Below are positions 50,849-60,060 of a DNA stretch of 64,000 nucleotides, piece by piece. The stretch covers positions 1,240,001 to 1,304,000 of the forward strand of contig OY723266.1 of assembly GCA_963210315.1 (NCBI GenBank), in the 5' to 3' direction. Position numbers and translations under genes: made by a program. Below the pieces are notes generated by a model. That model saw only the letters and a program-made list of their open reading frames with translations. It made no database searches and was not told where the DNA came from. Source of the stretch: Rhynchopus euleeides (lineage: Eukaryota; Euglenozoa; Diplonemea; Diplonemida; Diplonemidae). The first letter of the stretch is position 1, and the number at the start of each line of letters is the position of its first letter.

Positions 50849-52395
50849 GGGGGGGTCATAAGCCCGTACAAAACCAAAATTTTCGACATACCATCAGAGC
50901 CGCCCTAATACCTGATCTGACCCGAAAATCCGACCCATACCCCCCCGGAAACTGTCTGGGGCCCACTTGTGACACCTGATACGCACTTTTGTGATGATTT
51001 TTTGGGGTCCTAAAAAATGTACCTCAGTTTCGTACCTTGCCTTTGTACCTGAACCACTCCCGACCGCATTATTTCGTTCTTTGCAAGGGAAGGGTGTCAC
51101 TACGCTCACTCAGCACGCCGAGCAACACATGCCGCGTGCCCAGGGCCTCGCAGAGGTGTCAGATGCTGCTGCAGAGGAGTACCTTGCTCGAAAGACGCTC
51201 GCCAAACGGGAGATGTGCGGGGTCTCGGCAGAGAGCGTTGTGGCAGACCTGCGTAAAAAGAAAACGGCACACGACATCGGTGAGGCGACATTATTTCGGG
51301 CGCTCCGTCGGGCTGGGTACATAGGAGAGCGAGTGGGACGTGGTGACGACAGATATATGCAGTGGTGCATCAACTGCACGCACGTGCGGGAAAAGCGGCG
51401 TTCCTTGCTAGCCAAGAAAGATGTCACCTGCACTCCTACTCCTCCCACTCCTCCTGCTCCTACCCCCACACCAACTGATGTGGGCAGTGAGAGTGATGGC
51501 AGCTCCAGAGCAGCAGATGATCTAGGAAGCAATGAGCGGGTCAGCCGGGCAGACTACCTCAGTCTGTACCGGAAGTACGAAGCGTTGCGGGCCCGCCACC
51601 ACCGCCTCCAGGAGAGGACCCGAGGGTTGAGAGTAGGGTTGTACAACGCCAGGGGAGGGTATTCCCCTGGCGTTGAGACATCCCTGGCGACCTTGCGGTC
51701 GCACTGTGTGGGGGCTGAGTCGGCAGGCAGATGCCGATCCAATGACCTTGTTGAGTACCCCACATGGTACACTCTCATACGTGTTGTCGAGACTGCGTGG
51801 TGTGCATATCCTGCGGGGCGCAAATTACACAGCACAATCATAACCACTTCGGCTCTCAGGGCGTACAATATCCCAATCGTGCCTTCACAGGCTAAGATCG
51901 ACGAAGCAAAAGCATCTACAACGCTGCCTACTAATGCCGATGCAGCCTCCCAGGCGTACGAAGTACTCACAATGACCCATATGCGATCGAAGTACTACAC
52001 CCAGAAGGTGGCTGAACTCATTCTGCTGACGCAACAACACAACATTCCCACTAATCAGGTCAAGAAAGACCTTGCCGAGGCACTGGGGAAGGCAACATGC
52101 GTGCCACCTGAGCCAGAACCACCGCAGAAAAGGCAAAGAACGAAATAATGCGGTCGGGAGTGGTTCAGGTACAAAGGCAAGGTACGAAACTGAGGTACAT
52201 TTTTTAGGACCCCAAAAAATCATCACAAAAGTGCGTATCAGGTGTCACAAGTGGGCCCCAGACAGTTTCCGGGGGGGTATGGGTCGGATTTTCGGGTCAG
52301 ATCAGGTATTAGGGCGGTTCTGATGGTATGTTGAAAATTTTGGTTTTCGTACGTTTTTAGGGGGGCTTATGACCCCCCCCCCCCCCCCCCCCCCC
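50849..52395. mobile_element. Novel DNA transposon with 235-bp inverted repeats, about 1.54 kb
   Basis: Left arm 50849-51083 and right arm 52133-52379 are nearly identical inverted repeats. They start GGGGGGGTCATAAGCC and end CATTATTTCGTTCTTTGC. A 23-base C run (52373-52395) closes the right end. Between the arms is a single long open frame on the + strand whose last codons and stop lie in the right arm. The left tip's G run is shared with the right tip of the hAT element. No target duplication could be defined because of the homopolymers. Confidence 0.82.
51129..52148 (+). CDS. Unrecognised protein carried by the long-inverted-repeat transposon
   Basis: From the ATG at 51129 the product is 339 aa; the frame is open from 50991, but that part lies largely in the inverted repeat. 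Residues about 1-85 are helical and basic with a possible winged-helix DNA-binding pattern (ATLFRALRRAGYIGERVGRG, then DDRYMQW) and two nearby Cys in WCINC. A Pro/Thr linker (about 100-118) follows, then a short coiled coil (about 140-165). The C-terminal part (about 195-320) has EYPTWYTLIRVVETAWC and ends PPQKRQRTK, a possible nuclear localisation signal. I see no DDE/DDD, HUH, tyrosine or serine recombinase motif. It may be a new transposase type, an accessory DNA-binding protein or a captured gene. Confidence 0.6.
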   Translation: MPRAQGLAEVSDAAAEEYLARKTLAKREMCGVSAESVVADLRKKKTAHDIGEATLFRALRRAGYIGERVGRGDDRYMQWCINCTHVREKRRSLLAKKDVTCTPTPPTPPAPTPTPTDVGSESDGSSRAADDLGSNERVSRADYLSLYRKYEALRARHHRLQERTRGLRVGLYNARGGYSPGVETSLATLRSHCVGAESAGRCRSNDLVEYPTWYTLIRVVETAWCAYPAGRKLHSTIITTSALRAYNIPIVPSQAKIDEAKASTTLPTNADAASQAYEVLTMTHMRSKYYTQKVAELILLTQQHNIPTNQVKKDLAEALGKATCVPPEPEPPQKRQRTK

Positions 52396-52515
52396 AAATC
52401 GCCCTACCGCGTAGCTCCCAGCAGGGAGGGAAGGGAGGGAGGGAGGGGACGAACAGAACAAAACACCACTGAATCCCACACCACCACACCACACCTCCCC
52501 CTCCTGCAGTGGGCC

Positions 52516-54756
52516 ATGGTGGGCTCGGGGTCTCCCCAACCCCCTCCCCACCCCCCAGACCCTGCCGGCACGGTCCTCGCACATATGCCCACCTCGCGCG
52601 TGGGTGACAGTATATTCAAAGGCGTGTTCCGCCTCAATAGCGCTGCTGTCGCTGGGGGTGTAGACGCTGCCACATCTGCTGCTGGGGCTGGGGCTGGGGC
52701 CACACCGCCAGGGCGGCGCGGGGAGCCTCGGGGCGCACCCGCGACTGTGCCTGTGGGTGTGGATGTGTCGCGGGATACAGGACCTTGCGGGTCTGGGTCT
52801 GAGTCTGACTCCGACTCCGATTCGTCCCCCGATGTGACAGCCCGGGTGACATTCGGGGCTGCGAACACCACCACCACCACCCCGCAGCACCACGCACCCC
52901 CTGGGCTGCCCGTGCTGACCTACCGCAGGCGCGACCCTTTCACCGACAACGTCGTCCAGAGGGAGGTGCCCGGGGGACCCGCCGCCGCACCTCCACCACC
53001 CCCCTCCGACGAGGCGCGGCAGCGGCACATCCACCGAAAGTCACGCGTGGAGGAGGATACTGTACACCACGACCACCACCACCACCACCCCACCCCATCC
53101 ACCGGCAACCGCGCAGCCGCACCGTATGACGTTGTCACGGGGTTTCGCCCGCTTGCCGCTTCCTCCTCCTCCTCCTCATCCCCCCTGCTGGAGGGGCACG
53201 GGGCACCCGATGTGTCTGCGCGATCCGCCTCCTCATCCATCCCGCTGCACGACGGGTTCACCCCGCCCCCCTCTGCTGGCGGTGCTGCTGCTGCGGAGGG
53301 GCATGCGCACACCGCACACCACCTCTCCCGGCTCCCAAAGGCTGAGCTGGTCGACAGAATCCACCGGCTTGAGGAGGAACGCGACGCGATGAAGCACCAG
53401 CTGGGAAAATCGGAGGATATCGGAAAACGGGAGACGGAAGAGGCGCTCAGCGTCACGCAGGGGCTGTTGGAGCAGCTCAAAACGCGAGAAAAGCTGTGTG
53501 AGCGCCTCAGGGGGCATATCACCTCTCTGGAGGAGTCGAACCTCGCCCTGCTCCAGCAGAAGGGTGAGGTGAAGGCCGCGCTGCAGCGCGAGCTGGATGC
53601 GAAGACCGCAGAGGCGGCGCAGCTCTCGGAGGAGCTGGAGGGGCTGCGCGACGCAGGCGGGGGGGCACCGCCCCACCAGATCGATGCCCTCATGCAGCAG
53701 GTGGGGGAGATGGTGCAGCGCAACGAGACTCTCCAGGCGCAGCTCGATGCCTACCGCGAGAAGGTGATCCGCTTGGAGGCAGGCGGGCCACAGGGTCCCG
53801 CAGAGGCAGCGCCCTGCGCGGCGTGTGGCGAGCGTGAGGCGGAGGTGGTGCGGCTGGAGGAGGAGGTGGCACAGCAGCGTGTTGCGGCGGAGGAGGCGGA
53901 GGAGGACACCCGGGCTTTCAAGGAGAGGGTGGAGCGGATGGTGAGGCATCTGGAGCAGCAGTATGAGCAGGAGGCTGCCAGCTCCGCCGCGGAGAGGCGG
54001 GAGTGGGAGGCGAAGGTTGACGACCTGACAGCGCAGTTCCGGAGCCTGTCCCCCGGAGGGGGTGGGGGGGTGCCGGGAGGGGGCGGGCGGCGCGCCTCGC
54101 CGCCGCCTCGGCCCTTCGCGCCGCAGCAGCAGTGGGGCCGGGCCCCGCAGCAGTTGGGGGGAGGCGCAGCCGTGCCTCCCCCGCCTGTGCCTCCGGCGGC
54201 GGCGGCGTCTGCTGCTGCTGCTGCCCCTGCGGGGCAGCAGCAGCAGCAGACGCAGCCCCATCGCGTCATGTCTGCCGTGGAAGCTCATTACTTCGTGTCG
54301 CAGGGGGTGGGGATGCAGCACGCCGTTGGTGGGGATGCCTCGTCAGGAAGCCAAGGGGGTGGAGGTGGAGGTGGAGGTAGTGGTGGTGGTGGAGGTGTGT
54401 CTCATCAGCATCAGGGTGTGCCCCGCCAAGCTGCCCCGCCCCGCACCCCTGCAGCAAGGGAGCCGGGTGGCGGCGGGTTGCCGCCGCCGCCGCCGCGGTG
54501 TGATGCAGGGGCTGTCCCGTCGGAGGCTGAAACGCTCTCCGCGATGGAGCGGCACCTGTCGGATATCTGCGAGGGCAGGGTGGGTGGTGGTGGCGGGCCC
54601 CCATCCCCGGGAGGGGGTGACAGCGGGACTCTGCAGGAGAGGGCTGCAAGGCTGCGGGAGCTGGTGGCGGCGAAGAAGGCGGAGCTGATGCGGCTCGCCG
54701 CGGTGGGTGGCGAAGGGGATGCGGTGTTTGCATCGCCTGGCAGAGGGGTGCGTTAG
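52516..54756 (+). CDS. Long coiled-coil protein, unknown function
   Basis: The 746-aa product starts at the ATG just 6 nt after an acceptor-like CTCCTGCAG (52501-52509). Residues 1-265 are low complexity with one ordered part, LPVLTYRRRDPFTDNV (about 132-147). Coiled coils run from about 268 to 380 (HLSRLPKAELVDRIHRLEEE onward), 395 to 420 and 432 to 512, the last preceded by CAACGE. The C-terminal third is Gly/Pro/Gln-rich and ends with an amphipathic helix LQERAARLRELVAAKKAEL (about 708-726). There is no membrane span. It could be a cytoskeletal, basal-body or trafficking scaffold, but no family was recognised. Confidence 0.65.
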   Translation: MVGSGSPQPPPHPPDPAGTVLAHMPTSRVGDSIFKGVFRLNSAAVAGGVDAATSAAGAGAGATPPGRRGEPRGAPATVPVGVDVSRDTGPCGSGSESDSDSDSSPDVTARVTFGAANTTTTTPQHHAPPGLPVLTYRRRDPFTDNVVQREVPGGPAAAPPPPPSDEARQRHIHRKSRVEEDTVHHDHHHHHPTPSTGNRAAAPYDVVTGFRPLAASSSSSSSPLLEGHGAPDVSARSASSSIPLHDGFTPPPSAGGAAAAEGHAHTAHHLSRLPKAELVDRIHRLEEERDAMKHQLGKSEDIGKRETEEALSVTQGLLEQLKTREKLCERLRGHITSLEESNLALLQQKGEVKAALQRELDAKTAEAAQLSEELEGLRDAGGGAPPHQIDALMQQVGEMVQRNETLQAQLDAYREKVIRLEAGGPQGPAEAAPCAACGEREAEVVRLEEEVAQQRVAAEEAEEDTRAFKERVERMVRHLEQQYEQEAASSAAERREWEAKVDDLTAQFRSLSPGGGGGVPGGGGRRASPPPRPFAPQQQWGRAPQQLGGGAAVPPPPVPPAAAASAAAAAPAGQQQQQTQPHRVMSAVEAHYFVSQGVGMQHAVGGDASSGSQGGGGGGGGSGGGGGVSHQHQGVPRQAAPPRTPAAREPGGGGLPPPPPRCDAGAVPSEAETLSAMERHLSDICEGRVGGGGGPPSPGGGDSGTLQERAARLRELVAAKKAELMRLAAVGGEGDAVFASPGRGVR

Positions 54757-55994
54757 GGGTGTGTGTGTGTCAAAGCGGCATGCTTACCTATGGGCTTGAA
54801 GGGTGGGTTGATTGGCTTGCCCCTCCCAGGTGCCACCGACGCTTCCAAAAAGGTTCATGTGTGTGTGTGGCAGTGGTGGTAGAATGGAGCATCAGAATTC
54901 GCTCGGTGCTGCCGTGTGTTTGTATGTGGAGGGGGACCCCGCCTCGCCCCTAGAGGCACAGCGGAGGAGGGGATAGTTAGTGCATAGTTTAGGGGAGGGG
55001 GGCAGCCAAGAACAGTATATTATCCCCGCACAAAACAACAAAACCAACGGCAAACCACCGCCTGCCGATTCGTGGGGGGGCCTGCGGATTTGCGGTGGGG
55101 TTTGTTTCTATCTTCTGGGTGCCCCTGAAAACCCAATAGCAGCTACGTAAGAACTACGTAAATCGGCCCTTTCAGGGGCACCACTGTCTGACAGTCTTCT
55201 CTATTATATTCTTGCTTCCAGCGGGTATCTCAGGCAATAACAAAGAATCCCCCCCATGCTGCCCTCCCATTCCTCCCTCCCCGCCCCCTTATTCGACCCT
55301 AGATGCAAATATGTATATTGCCGATACGTCCGGTGTCTGCAGAAGCGTCCCCCCTCTCTCCCCACCCCCACCCCCCCACGGCACTATCGGCCAGCTTGAG
55401 GGAAGGGATTGGCTTTTCGGCTTAACTCTCCGTCTTGTATCCCAGGTGTTCTTCCACTGGTGCGTCAGCTTCGTGTTGGGGTGCAGGCCACACTAAGCGT
55501 GGCTCCCTGATGCACCCTTCCACACACACCCCCCACCCCACAGGTGCCGTCGGGCTTTTGAGCCCACCGCCCTTACACATCACAGGAGGGGAGTAGGGCT
55601 GCTTGGCCTTCCTCACAAAAGGCACACTCCTGTTCAAGCGCCAGTGCGTGGGTGGGGGGGGGGAGGGAAGGGTGGCTTGGGGGGGGGGGGGGTGAGGGCG
55701 TGGTTCGGGCAGCAGTTGTGCCTTCCTCCTCCTCCTCCCCCCTCTCCTCAGAAGGGGCACTGTTGAAGGCGCGGGGGAGTTTTTTTTAAGCCTCTTGAGC
55801 CTTCTCTCGCTCCCCCTCTCTCTCTTTCTCTCTCTTTTGAGTGACTTGGCAGCGTTGCCGCTTGGTGTGCTGCTCCAGCCTCGCAAAACAGCACGCGAGG
55901 CGACCCGCGTCTCTTGTTTGCTTCGGACTTCCAACAGGCCCCTCTCTGCGGTTACGCCCACCACAACCTGTTTTGCTGGTGACAATATATAATA
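54757..55994. other. Spacer upstream of the RING gene
   Basis: No gene was recognised. It has G/C runs near 55659 and 55679, and CCAACAG (55931-55937) 58 nt before the RING-protein ATG. Confidence 0.4.
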
Positions 55995-56819
55995 ATGTCA
56001 GGCGGGAATGATGATCTGGTTTGCTCGTGGTGCGGCAACCTGTTTGCCGACTGCCCATGCCCTCCAGACTCTAGGCGACCTCTCGAGGAGACCCCCTCTT
56101 GGCGGGGGCCCTACCGGCAGGGCCATGGCATCGGCGGGACGCGGCGCGGCGACACCCGGCAGACCGAGCAGCAGATGATCGACATGGCGATGGAACGTTC
56201 ACTCCAATCCAGCGGCTCCTCCGCCAGTGAGTCCCCAGCCGGGCCGCGGCACCACGACCCTCGGCAACAACGTGACTTTTCAGACCCGCGTGATCATCGG
56301 GACAGGCGTGCCCCTCCTTCGCGCCGTGGTGCGGGTGCCAGAGTGACCTCACGGCAGGACCCGGCTCTTATGATGATGCAAATGTTCCAGGGCAGCCGTG
56401 ACATGTTCGCCGGGGTGTTCGGCGGGGTGGGCGATGATGGGGCCGGAGGAGGGCGTGGCGGCACTAGGGAGGTGCGTTACCACAGCCCACGGTACCACCA
56501 CCACCACCACCACCACGGTTCACAGCCTGATATCGACAACATGTCCTATGAAGAGATCCTGGCTCTGCAGGAGAACATCGGGCATGTCTCAAAAGGCCTG
56601 AGCGAGGATGTTCTGGAGGCGATTCCCGTGCGGAAGTTTGAAGGCGGTGCCGACACGGAGTGCAGCATCTGCCAGTGCCCAGTCGAGGCGGGGGATGAGG
56701 TGCGGGGTATCCCGTGCAACGACATATACCACAAGGACTGCATCGACCAGTGGTTTAAGGAGCAGTCGACCTGCCCTGTTTGCAGGATGGACATACGCGA
56801 GATGTTCACATTCTCCTGA
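55995..56819 (+). CDS. RING-H2 E3 ubiquitin ligase
   Basis: The 274-aa protein ends in a RING-H2 domain: CSICQCPVEAGDEVRGIPC, then HKDCIDQWF and CPVC (residues about 222-262, C3H2C3 spacing). Just before it, MSYEEILALQENIGHVSKGL (about 182-201) resembles the block preceding the RING in BIG BROTHER/Arkadia-type ligases, where it helps E2 or substrate binding. The N-terminal half is disordered and Arg/Asp/His-rich. Its start, LVCSWCGNLFADCPCP, could be a small extra metal site. No membrane span is seen, so a soluble ligase is likely. Substrates cannot be told from sequence. Confidence 0.85.
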   Translation: MSGGNDDLVCSWCGNLFADCPCPPDSRRPLEETPSWRGPYRQGHGIGGTRRGDTRQTEQQMIDMAMERSLQSSGSSASESPAGPRHHDPRQQRDFSDPRDHRDRRAPPSRRGAGARVTSRQDPALMMMQMFQGSRDMFAGVFGGVGDDGAGGGRGGTREVRYHSPRYHHHHHHHGSQPDIDNMSYEEILALQENIGHVSKGLSEDVLEAIPVRKFEGGADTECSICQCPVEAGDEVRGIPCNDIYHKDCIDQWFKEQSTCPVCRMDIREMFTFS

Positions 56820-58100
56820 GGCAGTGGGGGAGGGGATTGACGGGGGGGGGCTGTTGTGTTGTGTTGTGTTGTGTTCCAACAAATCATTCTTTCGGCAGGG
56901 TTAATTGGTTTGTTTCGTTTTGATGAGATCACTTCACGATCCGGCGGGGGTGGGGGCCACAGATAGTTTTCTATTGCCTGGTACCGATATGAGTGCCACA
57001 TCTCTGTGTCATCCTGTGCCGGTGCGACACCGGGAACCCACTGTGGCCTGTTGCTTACGGCACAGTTCGCCACAGAGGGAGTGCCTTATGAGTCGAATTG
57101 AGGGCGCCTCGCTGAGGCGAAGGCTGCCCCAGCATGCATCGCTCACTGCACACAGGCTATATAATTATATTCCGTCAGCTGCGCGGCCTGTGGAGTGCCC
57201 CTGCCAGATTCTCAGAAAGGGGGTGTCCAAGGCTTTGCCGAAAGCCCCCCCCTCGGGTCAGAACATCGGGGAGGGGCTTCCGTCGGGAGTGAGAGGAAAG
57301 AAGAGCGAGTCTTGCCCTAATCTAATAGGGTGTCTCACGGACACAGTTGTAGTTTTGACACAGAGAAAAAATTGCACGACGCAGTCGTCGGGATGCAGCC
57401 TGATACCCGACTACCGTGTTCTGCATTTCGATGGGGGTGGGTGGGTGGGTGGGGGTTGCAAAGTGATCCATTTTGACGACACGGTGTCAACAGAGCGAAG
57501 ACACACCATCGCGGGGGGTCTTTTCATGGCGATTCTATCAACCTTCAGTAATTCTTGCCTTGGGGGTGGGTGTGGTGTAGTGTGGTGCGGTGTTGCTGTG
57601 CATGAGGGGGGCGGGAGGGGCTCAGTTGAGGTTCGGAAACCCACTCACTGCAGTGCAGCAAAATCTGGTGACGCCACGTTGCGCTGCGAGTTACTTTCGC
57701 ACACCCACATCAGCCGCTTTCGACATTCTGCCTTCCCACCCTTACGTTGGCCTGCCCCCCCCCCCCCCCCCCTTCTCTTCGCGGGCTTTGAGGCTATTGC
57801 CGAAACCGCCGGAAATCAGCAGCAGAGGAGAGCTGTCCGTGACCTCAAACCTGACCACCTAAATTAGATACGCATGCCGAGGGGGGGGGGGGGTAGGGGT
57901 TGTGGGGGGGTAATTTTCGAGCTGCCATTTGTGTCCGGGTTGATGGCCTGACAAGCACAACCCCTTTCCTCCTCCCTCCACCCTCCACCCTCCCCCCCGG
58001 CGGGGCGGGGGGGAGGAGGGAAGGAGTCAATTCTACATTCTACTCTTTACCCCCCCCGCCCCGCCCCCCCCCCCCCCCCCCCCGGGGCGGGGCGGGGGGG
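56820..58100. other. Spacer with a long exact duplication
   Basis: A GTGTT pentanucleotide tract lies at 56853-56875. From 56946 the sequence is repeated exactly at 63434. A 320-codon frame (56905-57867) runs through the repeat, but its composition is not protein-like. C and G runs flank the element that follows. Confidence 0.5.
56946..57512. repeat. 567-bp exact direct repeat, copy 1
   Basis: By eye every base from GGGGGTGGGGGCCACAG at 56946 to CACACCATCGC at 57512 matches 63434-64000. It contains several short hairpins (CGCCTCGCTGAGGCG, GGCTTTGCCGAAAGCC, GTGTCTCACGGACAC) and a TATATAATTATATT tract. It could hold an RNA gene, which I cannot identify. Confidence 0.9.
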
Positions 58101-58964
58101 CAGGCATGTCGCTAAGCGTCGACCGTCGACCCAGTGATTTTGGGTTTCCCCCCCCATAAAAAAGCGTCGACCCAGCGTCGACCCAGTGGACTGGGTTGAC
58201 GCTTGGTCGAGGCTTGGAGCGTCGACCCAGTGGAACTGGGTTGCCATTCAAGCCTGGACCAAGCGTCAACCCATTTATTACACTGGGTCGACGCTAACCT
58301 AGCGTTGACCCGGTTACACTGGGTCGACGCTCACCAAGCGTCGACCAAGCGTCAACCCACTTTCACTGGGTCGACGTCGAAGAGAGTATGGTTTTGCAGG
58401 AACAGATGATCACTACCGTGGCCTCCGGCGGCTGGGGGGCTCCGCCCCCCAGACCCCCCTGTGGCGTGTGTCTCGTACTCAAGTCATTCGATTCCCACCG
58501 GGTCAGGGAATCCAACCACTCCAGTCGCCTCAGGGGGACACAGCCAACTCACACAGAATCTGTACGCCCACAATGAACAGATGTTCACTACCGTGGCCTC
58601 CGGCGGCTGGGGGGCTCTGCCCCCCAGCCCCCCTATCTCGCGTGCCCGTCTAGTAACCAAGTCCTTGCGCTTTGACGGCCGTGGCATATCAGGGGGCAGC
58701 GTCGAAATCATGGTCCCGAAAGCCATTTTTTGGTTTCCTCCGGCACCCGACGGCGCGAGCGGGAGAGGAACCACGGAAGGAACCCAGCGCCTCACACCGT
58801 GCCCACCTAGTGGTCCACCGATGGGAAAATTTGGCAACAACACGAGCGCGCGCGAAGCGCGCGCGAGAAAAATTGACCCCTAGTGTTTTCCCCCCTGATC
58901 CCCCCCCAAAACAGGAGCGTCAACCCACCAAATCTCCAAAATCGAAAAGTTAGCGACAGGCCTG
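58101..58964. mobile_element. hAT-like non-autonomous element with GTCGAC arrays, 864 bp
   Basis: The ends CAGGCATGTCGCTAA (58101-58115) and, inverted, CAGGCCTGTCGCTAA (58950-58964) differ at one base. The flanks both read GCGGGGGG, an 8-bp target duplication (up to 9). Inside the left end is an array of GCGTCGACCCAGTG and its inverse (58116-58380), and a single related GCGTCAACCCACC lies near the right end. The interior carries the two-unit GGGGGGCGGAGCCCCCC repeat in reverse orientation (58413-58636). There is no gene. Confidence 0.8.
58413..58636 (-). repeat. Dispersed repeat, reverse copy of 9070-9286
   Basis: Two hairpin units and the spacer between them match 9070-9286 in inverse orientation. 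Here the repeat is clearly internal to a transposon, so the copy at 9070 may also mark a decayed element. Confidence 0.8.
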
Positions 58965-60060
58965 GCGGGGGGGGGGAAGGAGGGGTGTATGTGTGTGTGT
59001 TCGGTAACGAGTGAAGTGGGGAGTCGGCCTCTCTCTGTGCCTTGCGTATGTTTCTCTTCTCTACCCCCCTCCCGCCAGGGGGGAGGGGGGGTTTTTTTTC
59101 CGGTTAGGGTGTCTGGCAAGGGCGCTCTGCTGCCTTTGATTCAGCCCTCGCATCCTCAGATGCGGGTGTCTTTGACTTCGCTCTGGATTCATGGCTGATA
59201 CCCTTTTTTGGACTAGGCCTTTAGGCCTTTGTGTGTTATTCAGGGCATGTTTCCCCTCCCCCCCCTCCCCGGCTTCACCACGGGCCACCTTTGCCCTCAA
59301 AAGGCGATGCCGCCGTGCGGCACAGAAGAACGTGAAGCAGCGTTCCGTCTCACTGGAGGGCCTGCTAGGAACATGACTGCCACGAATTGGATTTTCCTGC
59401 GAGAGCCTGCATCAGGTTGGAGTCAGAAAAATGACAATCCGGGCAGCGCACATATTATGGACAACATGTATAAACGAACAGACAGGGGGTGTGCAACTTT
59501 AAGCATAAAGTCCCTGTTCTGCCATATGAACCGTCTCCATGAGGACAGCGCCTGATGGCAACATTGTGTGAAGCCCCCACATCACGCAGCCTGGCCGTGT
59601 GGTGTGTCAGGGTGGAGGCCGTCGATGTCAGATATCCGGCCACTTTGGAAGGGGGGGGGGGGGGAGGGGAGGGGGGGGGGTGTTTGGCGGTCCCGGATAT
59701 TCTCACTGCCCTCGGGGTGGAAGTGGCACAGCTCGAGGCAGCCACTGGCAGGCTGTGGTGTGGCAAAGTACCCCCTCCCCTGAGCTTCTCAGGGCGCCGT
59801 GGAGGGTGGGTGAAGGGGATGGCTTCGTGTGTGCATGGCAGGGTGCAGCCAGAAAAATATACAGCCTGTTTTTTCCCAACGTCATGCTTTGGACAAAGAG
59901 GGGGGTCAGCCACGTTTTGTGGTCAGACGTGCCCACCCCCCACCCCCCCCTCACGCTCCCCAGATTTTCTCAGCTTCAGTGAGTTCAGTGAGTCACAGCG
60001 GGATCACCCTACTCTGTGCGTATTTGCCCCACCCAGCCACATCTGCAGCAGGTCACACTG
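58965..60060. other. Spacer upstream of the CAP/EGF gene
   Basis: Two long G runs occur near 59650-59680. No gene was recognised. CATCTGCAG at 60040-60048 lies 12 nt before the next ATG. Confidence 0.4.

Noticed and set aside
56905..57867. 320-codon frame through the 567-bp repeat
   Set aside because: The residues are random-looking and the frame extends past the repeat into low-complexity sequence.
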